Shown here piece after piece: positions 54,430 through 63,763 of a stretch of 64,000 bases of DNA. Source of the DNA: DAISJM01 sp036821485 (GTDB taxonomy: Bacteria > Verrucomicrobiota > Kiritimatiellia > CAIQIC01 > JAGNIJ01). Position numbers and translations under genes: made by a program. The notes under the pieces are model-generated. The model was not told where the DNA came from, did not search any database, and saw only the letters and a program-made list of their open reading frames with translations. Each line of letters begins with the position of its first letter. The stretch's first letter is position 1. The stretch is taken from positions 1 through 64,000 of the forward strand of contig DAISJM010000006.1 of NCBI GenBank assembly GCA_036821485.1. The letters are read 5' to 3'.

Positions 54430-57312
54430 ATGTCGAAAATCTATGACAGTCAGCGGGGAGAAAAGGACTCCTCTTCCTGGTTTCTCAAAACCTCCGACGG
54501 AAGCGTGTATGGCCCGTTAAGCGTTAGCCAGCTGCGCAGCTGGGCCGAAGATTGCCGCATTGCTCCCGGCAACCAGATTTCCAAGGACAAGACCGACTGG
54601 ATGCCCGTGGAAAGCCTGCCGGCCCTCGAGATGAACTGGATGGTCGACCTGGCCAACGGCAAGTCATTCGGCCCCATCAATCCGAAGGCACTCACCGATT
54701 TTGTCCGCTCCGGCGCCGTAGTGCCCGTCGCGAAGATGGTGCACAAATCGTCCGGCGAAACATCCACCGCCCACGCCGTCGTTCTCCCCGTCATTCAGAA
54801 TGACGCGGTGGCGAAGGCCGTCTGGGCCAAGGCAATGGCCGAGTACGCGGCAAAGACCGGAAAGCCGATCGAGCCCGTGGCGACCACGCCCCCGAAGAGC
54901 CGGCCTCCGGCGACCGCGAAGCGCCCCGAACCGACCGAGAAAAAGGCCGACGCGCCCGCGACGCCCGCAGCCCCTGCGGCACCCGCCCCGCGCGCCCCTA
55001 CTCCCGCTCCTGCAGCTGCTGCCGCACCTGCGGCCTCCGCCGCGAGCGAGCGCGAACAGGAACTCCGCGAACAACTCACGGCGATGAAGGACCAGTTGAA
55101 GTCCGCGATCGCCGAGGGCGAGTCCAAGGCGCAGGGAGCACGCAAGCTCGAAGAACAGCTTCGCAAGGCAAAGGCGGATGCTGAAGAAGCCGCCGAACTC
55201 CGCAAGCAGATCGAGGAACTCAAGGCCCGCCCCGCCGCGGTCGAGCAGGCGGTCGTAACCGGCCCCAGCCCCCGCGAGAAGGAACTTGAGGAAACCGTCA
55301 AGACACTGAAGGAACAACTTCAGGCCACCAGTTCCTCGGGCGCAGACAACGCAAAGGCGTTGCAGCAACTCCAGGAACAGCTTCGCGCCGCACAGGAAGA
55401 AGGCGCCCGCCGCGAACAAGAGCTTAACGAGCAGATCAACTCGCTGAAGGAACAGCTCGCCGGAAGCGATGTCGGCAAACAGACCAAGGAGATGCGCCAG
55501 CAGGTGGATAACCTCACCGCGCAGGCGCAGGTCACCGCCGGCGTACTGGCCGAGAAGGAACAACTCGTCGAACAGCAGCGCGACAAGCTGCGCATCTTGC
55601 AGGAAGAAAGTTCCCGCCGTACGGCCGAACTGGAAGCCGAAGTCAAATCGCTCAAGCTCCAGGTCGAGTCCGCCCAGGCTTCCGCCCACGCGGAGGCGGG
55701 GCGCCGCGAGTTGGAACTCAGCGCACGGTTGAACGCCGAACGCGCGGCACGCGAGGCCGAACTCACCGCCGAAATCGAATCGCTCAAGAGCCGGCTTGAT
55801 GATGCCGCCCAGCGACAGCTCGAACTTGGACAACAGGCCGACGCCCTCACCAAGCAGGCACAGGCCGCCGCCGGGGTCATCTCCGAGAAGGAAGCCCAGA
55901 TCGAGCAGCAGCTCGAAAAGCTGCGTCTCGTCTCCGAACACACGAAGCGGGCGGAGGAAACCCTCACCCAGCGCGCACTGCGAGCCGAATCGGAAGCCCA
56001 GAGCCTGACCCAACGCTTGGCCGAAACCCAAATCCAGCTCGAAGAGAAGCTCAAGGACGAAAAGGATGTTCGCGATCTTCTCCAGCAGCGCGACGAGGAA
56101 CTCAGCCACATCCGCAGCGAGTTCACGCGCGTGCAGGACGAGGCCCGCAGCCGCGAGCAGCAGCTCAGCCAGACCGTTGAAGAGATCAAGGAGCAGGCCC
56201 GCCTGTCCGCACAGAAGGCCGACCAGCTCGACTGGGATCTCAAGCAGAAGGATACGCAGTGGATCGACGAGCGCGATCGCCTGAACCGCGAGAAGCACGA
56301 TCTCGCCCAGCAGGTCGCCCACCTCGAACTGAAGGCGAAGGAAAGCGACGACTCGGTTTCCGATATGCGCCGCGAGGTGAAGGACCTGGGCCTGCAACTC
56401 GAGCAGCAGAAAAAGGCCATCGTCGACGAGCAGCAGAAATTCAAGCAGCAGGAAACGGACCTCAACCAGTACAAGAAACTGCTGGAAGAGGAATGGCAGC
56501 GCGCGCAGCGGCGTGACAACGAACTCGCCGCCACCCGCAAGGCGTACGGCGAAGAACTCGCCCGCCGCCAGCATGCCGAGGCGCAAATCCTCGAACAGGA
56601 AAATGCGCTGCGCGACCTGCAGGATGGCGTCAAGCAATTGCAGGACGAACTGCAGCAGGATCGCCGCGCCGCCCGCGAGATGCAGGAACGGATGCGCAGC
56701 GAGCAGCAGGGTCTGGCCCGCGAAGTGCAGAGCCTGCAGTCCGAGAACGGCCGGTTCCAGGCGCAGCTTGCGGAAGCCGCCCGCGTGGTCGAGCAGAGCA
56801 AGGCCGCGATCGCAGATCGCGAACGCCAGTTCGGGCTCCGCCTCGAGGACCTCCAGCAGCAACTCGCGCAGGCACGGCAGGATTACGCGCAGGTGGAGAG
56901 CCAGCTGTCGCAGGCCGCACTCGAACTCGAGCAGCAGCGGAACCTGGTGCAGGACGAACACGAGACAGCCCGGATCAAGGCCGAGGACCTCGAACACCGC
57001 GTCCTGCAACTCCAGGGCGAGAATCAGGCCATGGGACTCCGCCTCGAGCAGCAGAGAAAGTTCTACGACAGCGAACGCGAGCAGCGCCGCCAGCGCGAGA
57101 TGGAACTGCAGCAGCTCAAGAAGCAGTACCAGGACGCCGCCAACGAGTGGCGCCAGAAGGAACGCGGCCTCGCTCAGCAGGTCCGGGTCAACGAAGAAGA
57201 CCTGGCCCGTATGCGCGAACGCGAGGCAACGATCAACAGCCGTCTCGAGCAGCTCCAGGCTGCGTACACCGCGGCCGTCAACCGCAGCGGCGCAAACCGC
57301 CCGGCGGGTTAA
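54430..57312 (+). CDS. GYF_2-domain protein with ~750-residue coiled coil
   Basis: A 960-residue protein from ATG 54430, which GGGGGAG precedes; a TTG at 54406 is less likely. Two GYF_2-type domains lie at the N-terminus (WFLKTSDGSVYGPLSVSQLRSWAEDCRI, about 18-70; WMVDLANGKSFGPINPKALTDFVRSG, about 72-115). A Pro/Ala-rich linker (about 140-215) follows, and then an almost continuous Gln/Glu/Lys/Arg heptad coiled coil to about 950. No membrane span is present. GYF folds bind Pro-rich peptides, and both neighbouring bactofilin and membrane proteins have Pro-rich segments. A scaffold role with the bactofilins is an inference from position and shape. Confidence 0.85.
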   Translation: MSKIYDSQRGEKDSSSWFLKTSDGSVYGPLSVSQLRSWAEDCRIAPGNQISKDKTDWMPVESLPALEMNWMVDLANGKSFGPINPKALTDFVRSGAVVPVAKMVHKSSGETSTAHAVVLPVIQNDAVAKAVWAKAMAEYAAKTGKPIEPVATTPPKSRPPATAKRPEPTEKKADAPATPAAPAAPAPRAPTPAPAAAAAPAASAASEREQELREQLTAMKDQLKSAIAEGESKAQGARKLEEQLRKAKADAEEAAELRKQIEELKARPAAVEQAVVTGPSPREKELEETVKTLKEQLQATSSSGADNAKALQQLQEQLRAAQEEGARREQELNEQINSLKEQLAGSDVGKQTKEMRQQVDNLTAQAQVTAGVLAEKEQLVEQQRDKLRILQEESSRRTAELEAEVKSLKLQVESAQASAHAEAGRRELELSARLNAERAAREAELTAEIESLKSRLDDAAQRQLELGQQADALTKQAQAAAGVISEKEAQIEQQLEKLRLVSEHTKRAEETLTQRALRAESEAQSLTQRLAETQIQLEEKLKDEKDVRDLLQQRDEELSHIRSEFTRVQDEARSREQQLSQTVEEIKEQARLSAQKADQLDWDLKQKDTQWIDERDRLNREKHDLAQQVAHLELKAKESDDSVSDMRREVKDLGLQLEQQKKAIVDEQQKFKQQETDLNQYKKLLEEEWQRAQRRDNELAATRKAYGEELARRQHAEAQILEQENALRDLQDGVKQLQDELQQDRRAAREMQERMRSEQQGLAREVQSLQSENGRFQAQLAEAARVVEQSKAAIADRERQFGLRLEDLQQQLAQARQDYAQVESQLSQAALELEQQRNLVQDEHETARIKAEDLEHRVLQLQGENQAMGLRLEQQRKFYDSEREQRRQREMELQQLKKQYQDAANEWRQKERGLAQQVRVNEEDLARMREREATINSRLEQLQAAYTAAVNRSGANRPAG

Positions 57313-57436
57313 GGGATTCGGAGGAGCAACCCGGAATCAGGGCGTGCCGCACGGCCCACGCACGGCGAGGAACGACAGGCTTCATGCTGCACGCTGATCC
57401 GGCCTCCGGAAGATAGCGAAAGACAAGGCGCACGAT

Positions 57437-58597
57437 ATGTTGGATGAGAACCAGGACGACGAGAATCTGAGGCGGGACGGAAGCGACTCGCTGCTGCCCC
57501 CGAAGATCTTCGACCAGCTTCCGGAAGAACTTCTGGCGCCCCCGCCGGAAGACCATCCGGATGCCCTTCTGGCCGCGGAAACGACCCCTTCTTCATTCCG
57601 TGCGGATAACCTGCCCGGGGAGGAGCAGCCCGGCGCCTTGGATGCCGAGCCCCAACTCGCAGCGGCCCCGGGGAAGAAGAAGTCGTGGTTTCTTGTCCTG
57701 CTGGCACTGATCGTAGTCGCCACAGCGGCCGTCTTCCTTCACGGGCCCACCCGTAACCGTCTTTTCGGCGAACCATCCGACGCACAAAAGACATCCGCCA
57801 CGCAGCTTCCACCGGACGTGCAACTCAAGCCCTCTGTCGCCGTGCCCCTGCCCACGGAATCCGAGTATACTGCGGCGGGGCTTTCAGGAACACTGGATGA
57901 TTTGCTGGGACAGATGGATCGCTATTTCCGCTCCGACATCGCCCGCGGCGACATGGGACTCCGCCCCTATATCTCTATCGCCGGGCTCGGGCTCTACAAC
58001 CCCCTGTTCGGGCTGACCGAGAGCGACCTGAAGGACGTGTCTCCGGCCGAGGCCGAAGTGCTGCGGATCTACCAGGCCATGCTCAACCATTTTGGAAACA
58101 CCCTCGGACATGACGGGAACCGCAAGACGGACCTCGACGCGCTGGAGGCGGAATACAGCCGCCTGTCCGCCCTCTTCGGCGAACGCGCAAAGATGCCCGA
58201 GATATCCAAGATTGTCGTGTGCCGCGATGTCGGTGGCTTCGGAATCTACGATCCATTTACCAGCAACCAATTCTCGCGCCGCGCGATGCCGCTCATCCAA
58301 GTATATTCCGAACTCACCCACTTCACGCCGCAACTGGAAGATACGCGCTACGTGATACGGTTCTCGGAAGAACTCGCCCTGCTCAACGCCGCAGATGACA
58401 GCGAGGTCTGGAAGCAGCACCCGGTCATGTCCACCGACACATCGCGCAGCCGGAAACGCGACTTCTATCTCGCCCACTACCTGCGCATCCCCCGCTCCGT
58501 CGAGGCCGGGAAGTACAAGGTGCGGGTGACCATCACGGACCAGACCACCGGCGCCAAGGCCGTCGGCGTAACGCCGATCGTCATCACCGACGAATAG
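57437..58597 (+). CDS. Single-pass membrane protein of unknown function
   Basis: A 386-residue protein. An acidic, Pro-rich cytoplasmic region (1-75) precedes one membrane span (SWFLVLLALIVVATAAVFL, about 77-95) and an extracytoplasmic part. That part has an alpha-helical stretch (LDDLLGQMDRYFRSDIARGDMGLRP) and a C-terminal beta-sandwich-like domain (FGIYDPFTSNQFSRRAMPLIQVYSEL, TRYVIRFSEELALL, SRKRDFYLAHYLRIPRSVEAGKYKVRVTI). I recall similar C-terminal domains in planctomycete hypothetical proteins but cannot name a family. It lies 124 bases after the coiled-coil gene and may anchor that module to the membrane. Confidence 0.75.
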   Translation: MLDENQDDENLRRDGSDSLLPPKIFDQLPEELLAPPPEDHPDALLAAETTPSSFRADNLPGEEQPGALDAEPQLAAAPGKKKSWFLVLLALIVVATAAVFLHGPTRNRLFGEPSDAQKTSATQLPPDVQLKPSVAVPLPTESEYTAAGLSGTLDDLLGQMDRYFRSDIARGDMGLRPYISIAGLGLYNPLFGLTESDLKDVSPAEAEVLRIYQAMLNHFGNTLGHDGNRKTDLDALEAEYSRLSALFGERAKMPEISKIVVCRDVGGFGIYDPFTSNQFSRRAMPLIQVYSELTHFTPQLEDTRYVIRFSEELALLNAADDSEVWKQHPVMSTDTSRSRKRDFYLAHYLRIPRSVEAGKYKVRVTITDQTTGAKAVGVTPIVITDE

Positions 58598-58615
58598 CGC
58601 GCCCCGTGGTTTAAC

Positions 58616-61600
58616 TCAACCGGTCGGCAGGTGGCTCAACGAACTGCGGATACCCCGGGCCAGCACAAGCATCTCCGCGCACGGCCGCAAACTGAACTCC
58701 TTGCCGTCCGCGCCCGCACCCACCGGAACCCCCTTGCGGACTTTCAGCGTGACCGGGTCAAGCCGGACATGGAACTGCGGCGCTGAGTAGACCAACTCGT
58801 CATCCAACACGAGCTCATGCGTGGCCCCGCCAAAACGGCCCACGATGCTCCACGTGCCGGCATGCCGGAAAAGCATGAACGCGTTGTCTGTCTCTGCCTC
58901 AAATTCCGACCGCTGGAGGTAGAGCCGGGGTTTGTCCTTATAGGGCCGGCCAGCCGTCGGACAGAACGTGACGCAATTACCGCACTCGTTGCAGAAATCC
59001 GTCAGCACCGCCACCTGGAACGACTGCCCAACCCGGAACTTCTCGCCATCGGTAGCGCTCAGCGCACCGCTCTTGATGTGGATCTTTGGCAGCGTCGCCT
59101 CGAACGCCTGTGTGCGGTACGTCTGAATCGCCAGGTTCGGACACACGCTTGCGCAAAGGCTGCACATCACGTTGCAGTCAAGACAGCGGGCCGCCTCTCG
59201 CTGGGCCTCGTCTTCCGACAACGTCAGCAGAACTTCGTCAAACCGGGTACGTTTCTCCGGCGGCAATTCCGGCACCTCCACGCGATACTGACGCCATGCG
59301 CGACGGCGTTTCAGATCCACGACATCCGCACCCTTCGTCCCGGCGTCGTCCGCCGGGAGGGTGCCGGGGCCCTCTTCCTTCCGCCGGATGCTCATGGCAA
59401 TCCTGCGACCGTCACCCAGCGCCTTCACGATGGAGGATGGACCGTCCTGCATGATATCTCCGCCGGCAAACACGTTTGCAATCGACGTCTCCATCGTCGC
59501 GCGATCGACCTGGATGAAACCGTTCTTTGCGCGAGCCAGTTTCGCTTCGCCCAGGAAATCAAGAAGCGGCTCCTGGCTGATCGCCACAATGAGCGTATCG
59601 ACCGGCACCACGGTTTCAGAGCCGGGGATGTCCACGGGCTTCCTCCGGCCCGAGCTGTCCCGATCGCCCAGCTTCATGCGCAGACACTCCAGACCAGTCA
59701 TGCGGCCGCCGCTGGAAATGACGCGCAGCGGCTTGAGCAGCTCACGGATTTCGACCCCCTCCTCCAGCGCGCCCTCTATTTCCTCAAGTTCGGCCGGCAT
59801 CTGGTCGATCGTGCGCCGATAGATGATGGTCGCCTTCCGTCCGGTCAGGCGCTGCGCAGAACGCGCACAGTCCATCGCCACGTCGCCGCCGCCAATCACG
59901 CCAATCCGCTCTCCGAGCGGCATGGGCTTGTGCTCGCGAACGCTTCGAAGGAAATCCAGCGCGTCGATGACCCCGATACTCTGCTCGCCTTCAATGCCGA
60001 GCGTCTTCCCCTGCTGCGCGCCCGCAGCAATGGCCGTGTATTTGAAGCCATCCTTTTTGAGACTCTCGAGCGTAAAATCACGTCCGGCCCGCTTGCCGGT
60101 CAGTATCTCGACACCGAGCTCACGGAGGATGGCCATGTCCTGATCGATCGCCGCCTGCGACGCCCGGTAGGCGGGAATCGTGCCGGCCACCATGCCGCCG
60201 GGATATTCCCGCGCTTCCAACACCGTCACCTTGTAACCTGCCTGCGCAAGGAAGTAGCCGACGGATAACCCACACGGGCCGCCGCCGATCACGGCAACTT
60301 TTACGCCGCGCGCAACGTCCTTCGCGCGATGGTGCAGTTTCTTTTCCTGCGACATGATGAAGCGCTTCATCTCGCGAATCGCCAGGGGCTCATCCAGATG
60401 CGTGCGGATACAGACCTTCTCACAGAGATGGTTGCAGGCCCGCCCCAGAATCGTCGGCAGCGGATTATCGCCGCGCGTAATTTCGATCGCATCCTCGAAC
60501 CGTCCCTCGCGCACACAATTCATATACTGCGGCACCTTCTGGTCCACCGGGCACTCGTCCGTACAGGGCGCCTTGATGCAGTCGAAAAGTCCCAACTCCC
60601 GCGAGGTCTTCGTCCGCTGGGCATCCAGGGCGTTGGCATAACGGGAACTCTTCCTGACCGCGTCGGCATAGGCCTTGAGGTGTGCGAGAGCCCCGTCGGG
60701 CGCGGGGATGCCGGCCGCACGCGCGCGCTCAACATACTGGCGCAGGCGCAGATAACCGCCCGTTTTCAGGATGTCGGAACACACCGTGATGGTCTTCATG
60801 CCGCACGCGAGCAGGTCCGCCACGTTGAAGGCGTCCGCTCCCGCCGAGAACGACATCGCAAGCTGGCCGCCAAATTCCTCCGCCAGCTTGGCCGCAAGGT
60901 TGACCGTCACCGCGTGCAGCGGACGGCCCGACATGTACATCATCTTTTCCTTCTTCGGGAACACGTCGCGCCGGTTCTCCACCTCGAGCGTATTGGAGAG
61001 CTTGACGCCGAAGCACACGCCTTTCCTCTTCGCGACATCCTGCAGCCGCCGCAGCATCGGCACCGCGTCCGCGTATTTCAGATCGTGGCCAAAAGCTTCG
61101 TCAGGAACATGCACCTCGCGAAATCCCAGATCCTCATTGAGAATGCGTCGCAGCATCTCCGGCCCCAGCAGCGTCGGGTTCAGCTTCACATTCGTGTGAA
61201 AACCCCACTCGGTAATGAGGTACGCGGAGATCTTTTCAATCTCGTCCGGCGGACATCCGTGCATCGTCGAAAGCGTGACGTTGTCCGACAGCCGGGCGGG
61301 AATCGAACCATCGTCGATGCCCGGCACATACTTCGCCACGGTGGCGATGTGCTGCTTCAGCAGGTCGCCCGCATCGGCAATCCGGCGCAGGTAACCCTGC
61401 ATGTTGGGCTTGAGGATGCCCTCCATGTTGTAACCCACACTGACGTTGAAAATCATGCCGGGCCGCCGGCCGGGAAGCCCCAGCTTGCGATGCAGCGCAT
61501 GAATCAACACCCATGCCCGCACATACTCGTCAAACGATTGGTCCACCTTGAGTTCCTGCGACCACTCGCAGTTGTAACCCTCGTCCTGCATGTCAATGCA

Positions 61601-61894
61601 GGGCTTGGAGACCTCGATCTCGTCCAACGTCTGGACGGTCTTCAACTCGATGAACCGGGCGCCACATAGCCAAGCCGCGATGATATTCTGGGCCATCTGG
61701 GAATGTGGACCAGCCGCTACGCCAAACGGCGTCTCCAGGTCCTGCCCATACAAGCAGGTGCGGATCGGGTCATCCGGCAACGGACGGAAAAACAGCTCGC
61801 GCGGAATGCCAAAAATGGAGCCTGCCCCCTCCAGTTCCGAGAAGACCCACGATGCAAGTTGCTCCATCGAGACAGGCTGGAATCTATCCGACAC
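58616..61894 (-). CDS. ygfK: YgfK-like iron-sulfur flavoprotein oxidoreductase
   Basis: A 1092-residue protein aligned along most of its length with E. coli YgfK (annotated as putative selenate reductase subunit). A DHODH-like N-terminal barrel (FGVAAGPHSQMAQNIIAAWLCGARFIELKTVQ, LSTMHGCPPDEIEKI) is followed by a GltD-type Fer4_20 region (CTDECPVDQKVPQYM, CNHLCEKVC). FAD (VIGGGPCGLSVGYFLAQAGY) and NAD(P) (GVIGGGDVAMDCARSA) folds follow, then C-terminal iron-sulfur clusters (CLDCNVMCSLCASVCP, CNECGNCVTFCP). The likely start is GTG 61894, seven bases from AGGGGAGG. Its physiological role is not established. Confidence 0.88.
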   Translation of the reverse strand: MSDRFQPVSMEQLASWVFSELEGAGSIFGIPRELFFRPLPDDPIRTCLYGQDLETPFGVAAGPHSQMAQNIIAAWLCGARFIELKTVQTLDEIEVSKPCIDMQDEGYNCEWSQELKVDQSFDEYVRAWVLIHALHRKLGLPGRRPGMIFNVSVGYNMEGILKPNMQGYLRRIADAGDLLKQHIATVAKYVPGIDDGSIPARLSDNVTLSTMHGCPPDEIEKISAYLITEWGFHTNVKLNPTLLGPEMLRRILNEDLGFREVHVPDEAFGHDLKYADAVPMLRRLQDVAKRKGVCFGVKLSNTLEVENRRDVFPKKEKMMYMSGRPLHAVTVNLAAKLAEEFGGQLAMSFSAGADAFNVADLLACGMKTITVCSDILKTGGYLRLRQYVERARAAGIPAPDGALAHLKAYADAVRKSSRYANALDAQRTKTSRELGLFDCIKAPCTDECPVDQKVPQYMNCVREGRFEDAIEITRGDNPLPTILGRACNHLCEKVCIRTHLDEPLAIREMKRFIMSQEKKLHHRAKDVARGVKVAVIGGGPCGLSVGYFLAQAGYKVTVLEAREYPGGMVAGTIPAYRASQAAIDQDMAILRELGVEILTGKRAGRDFTLESLKKDGFKYTAIAAGAQQGKTLGIEGEQSIGVIDALDFLRSVREHKPMPLGERIGVIGGGDVAMDCARSAQRLTGRKATIIYRRTIDQMPAELEEIEGALEEGVEIRELLKPLRVISSGGRMTGLECLRMKLGDRDSSGRRKPVDIPGSETVVPVDTLIVAISQEPLLDFLGEAKLARAKNGFIQVDRATMETSIANVFAGGDIMQDGPSSIVKALGDGRRIAMSIRRKEEGPGTLPADDAGTKGADVVDLKRRRAWRQYRVEVPELPPEKRTRFDEVLLTLSEDEAQREAARCLDCNVMCSLCASVCPNLAIQTYRTQAFEATLPKIHIKSGALSATDGEKFRVGQSFQVAVLTDFCNECGNCVTFCPTAGRPYKDKPRLYLQRSEFEAETDNAFMLFRHAGTWSIVGRFGGATHELVLDDELVYSAPQFHVRLDPVTLKVRKGVPVGAGADGKEFSLRPCAEMLVLARGIRSSLSHLPTG

Positions 61895-62155
61895 GTTCCG
61901 TCCTCCCCTGCGGGTAATGATAACGAAGCCTCGCCGGTACCCGCCACCGCATTTTTCCGCTGAACGGTTCGCGACGCGGTACAAGGCGCGCTGGTATCGT
62001 ACCCACCTCCAGTGACCCCGTTAACCCTGTCCCCGCCATCGTGTAGGAATGGTCCTACACGGTTTGCGTGCAGTTTCTTGCAGACAACTAGGGCGCCCGT
62101 TGTCAGTATAAGCCCGGTTGTCGTTGTGGGCGACGACCTTGCAAGGAGGGTTTTC
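61895..62155. promoter_or_regulatory. Divergent control region with a perfect hairpin
   Basis: The 261-base region between ygfK and the sensor gene, the longest gap in the window. It contains a perfect 9-bp inverted repeat CGTGTAGGA / TCCTACACG at 62040-62061 with an ATGG loop, and ends with AAGGAGGG upstream of ATG 62156. No small ORF or RNA gene is convincing. Confidence 0.5.
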
Positions 62156-63682
62156 ATGGAGAGGGCCTTAACTCCCGGGTGGGAGGAGCGCCGTTGTTTG
62201 GATTTGTCCAACAACCGGGCATTTCGAGCAAACAGGATGCTGCGGTGCGTCCTGCTCTTCTTGTTGGCGCTGTCCACCAGCGCCTTCGCCGAAACCTATC
62301 ATGCCAAGATCGGTGTATGGGCGTCCGAAGGCCCCGAAGCCACACAGGACCGCTGGGGCATGACGGTGCAGTATTTGAATGACACCGTCTCCGACACCAC
62401 GTTCGTCCTCGTACCCCTTGGCTACGACGACCTGATCAACCAGGTCGACCGGCGCGCGCTTGATTTCGTCATCGTCGATCCCGGCCTCGAAGTGAAACTG
62501 GAAATCCGTCATGGCACGGAGGCCATCGCGACGCTCCAGAATACGTTCAAGGGAAATGCCTACGCCCTCGCCGGAGCAACGGTGTTCTGTCGCGCCGATC
62601 ACTCCGGCCTGCTCACCGCCTCAGATCTCAAAGGCAAGTCTCTCGGCAGCACATCGGAACGCTCCATGGAGGAATGGGTGTCGGTCCTGCGCGAGTTGCG
62701 CGCAAACGGCATCGACCCCGCCGGGGATATCAAGCCGCCCATGTTCCTTAACCGTGCCGAAACCGTGGTGGCCAATGTCCTGAACGGCTCGCTCGATGTC
62801 GGCTGCGTCCGCTCCGGGACGCTGGAAGCGATGGCCGCAGCACAGAAACTCGACATGTCCGCCGTGCGCGTAATCTCGTTGAATGATGACACGGGAAATG
62901 AACACCTGCCCGTCGCCGTGAGCACACGTCTTTATCCCGAATGGTATTTCGCCGCCTGCGAACGGGTCCCCGACGACACCGCCAAACGTGTCGCCGCGGC
63001 CCTGCTCACCATGTCGGGCAAGTTCCCCGAAGTGGTCGACCGCCCCCACCTGCTCGGATGGACATCGCCCCGCTCCAATATCGCAGTGCACGAGGCCTTC
63101 AAGGAATTGCGCCTGCCTCCTTACGAGCACTTTGGCGAGATATCCTTCATCGCGGTCGCGCGACAATACATGTACTGGTTCATCACGGCCGGCGCAACAA
63201 TCGTGGTCATGCTGTTCGCGATCCTGTATGTCACAGCGCTCAACCGCGCGTTGTTCGCCGAAATCGCGGAACGCAAGCGCGCCGAAGCCGCCCTGCGGGA
63301 AAGTGTTGCTCGTTTTGAAAATATCGCCTCCTGCTCGGCCGACTGGATCTGGGAAACAGACGCGGACGGGCGCTATACGTATTCGAGCACCATTGTGCTG
63401 GCGATGCTGGGCTACACAGCCGACGAGGTCGTCGGCAAACACCACGCAGATCTCTTTGCCAGGGCGGAACGCGAACGACTTCAGGCCGAGGGCCAGTTGG
63501 CCCTGGGAGCCGGCGCGCGGCTATTCCGCGAGCGCTATCGCCTGCTGACCAAGGATGGCCGCGTGGTGATCCACGAGACCACAGCAGAGCCGGTGATCAA
63601 CGGCGACGGGCAATGCGTGGGCTACCGCGGTGTGAACCGGGATGTAACATCGCAGGTTCGCTTTGTGCGCCTGCGGCAATAG
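62156..63682 (+). CDS. PhnD-like periplasmic sensor with C-terminal PAS domain, lacking a kinase
   Basis: A 508-residue membrane sensor. ATG 62156 follows AAGGAGGG; an internal ATG at 62237 would give a shorter signal sequence. After the N-terminal hydrophobic segment (LLFLLALSTSAFA) residues about 45-310 form a PhnD/phosphonate-binding-like periplasmic domain (KIGVWASEGPEA, LDFVIVDPGLEV, LKGKSLGSTSERSMEEWVSVLREL). A membrane span lies near 345-365 and a PAS domain near 385-500 (ADWIWETDADGRYTYSSTIVLAMLGYTADEVVG). The protein stops there (NRDVTSQVRFVRLRQ) without HisKA or HATPase domains. A receiver gene follows after 81 bases, so signalling probably goes through a separate kinase. Confidence 0.8.
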   Translation: MERALTPGWEERRCLDLSNNRAFRANRMLRCVLLFLLALSTSAFAETYHAKIGVWASEGPEATQDRWGMTVQYLNDTVSDTTFVLVPLGYDDLINQVDRRALDFVIVDPGLEVKLEIRHGTEAIATLQNTFKGNAYALAGATVFCRADHSGLLTASDLKGKSLGSTSERSMEEWVSVLRELRANGIDPAGDIKPPMFLNRAETVVANVLNGSLDVGCVRSGTLEAMAAAQKLDMSAVRVISLNDDTGNEHLPVAVSTRLYPEWYFAACERVPDDTAKRVAAALLTMSGKFPEVVDRPHLLGWTSPRSNIAVHEAFKELRLPPYEHFGEISFIAVARQYMYWFITAGATIVVMLFAILYVTALNRALFAEIAERKRAEAALRESVARFENIASCSADWIWETDADGRYTYSSTIVLAMLGYTADEVVGKHHADLFARAERERLQAEGQLALGAGARLFRERYRLLTKDGRVVIHETTAEPVINGDGQCVGYRGVNRDVTSQVRFVRLRQ

Positions 63683-63763
63683 GCCTCTGCACCCGCCCAT
63701 GAACGAAGTGCAGACGCGGACTTCCTTTCGCTTCCGTGGTTCCGCTATAATACTGGACGCCCC

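Noticed and set aside
54664..57009. Very long minus-strand open frame opposite the coiled-coil gene.
   Set aside because: It is the mirror of Gln/Glu/Lys-rich coding DNA in a GC-rich genome. It gives a Leu/Phe-rich sequence with no recognisable domain, while the plus strand has GYF domains, a ribosome-binding site and regular heptads.
63683..63763. Frameshifted remnant of a kinase domain after the PhnD-like/PAS sensor.
   Set aside because: The 81-base gap is too short to hold HisKA or HATPase sequence, and none of its frames shows their motifs.
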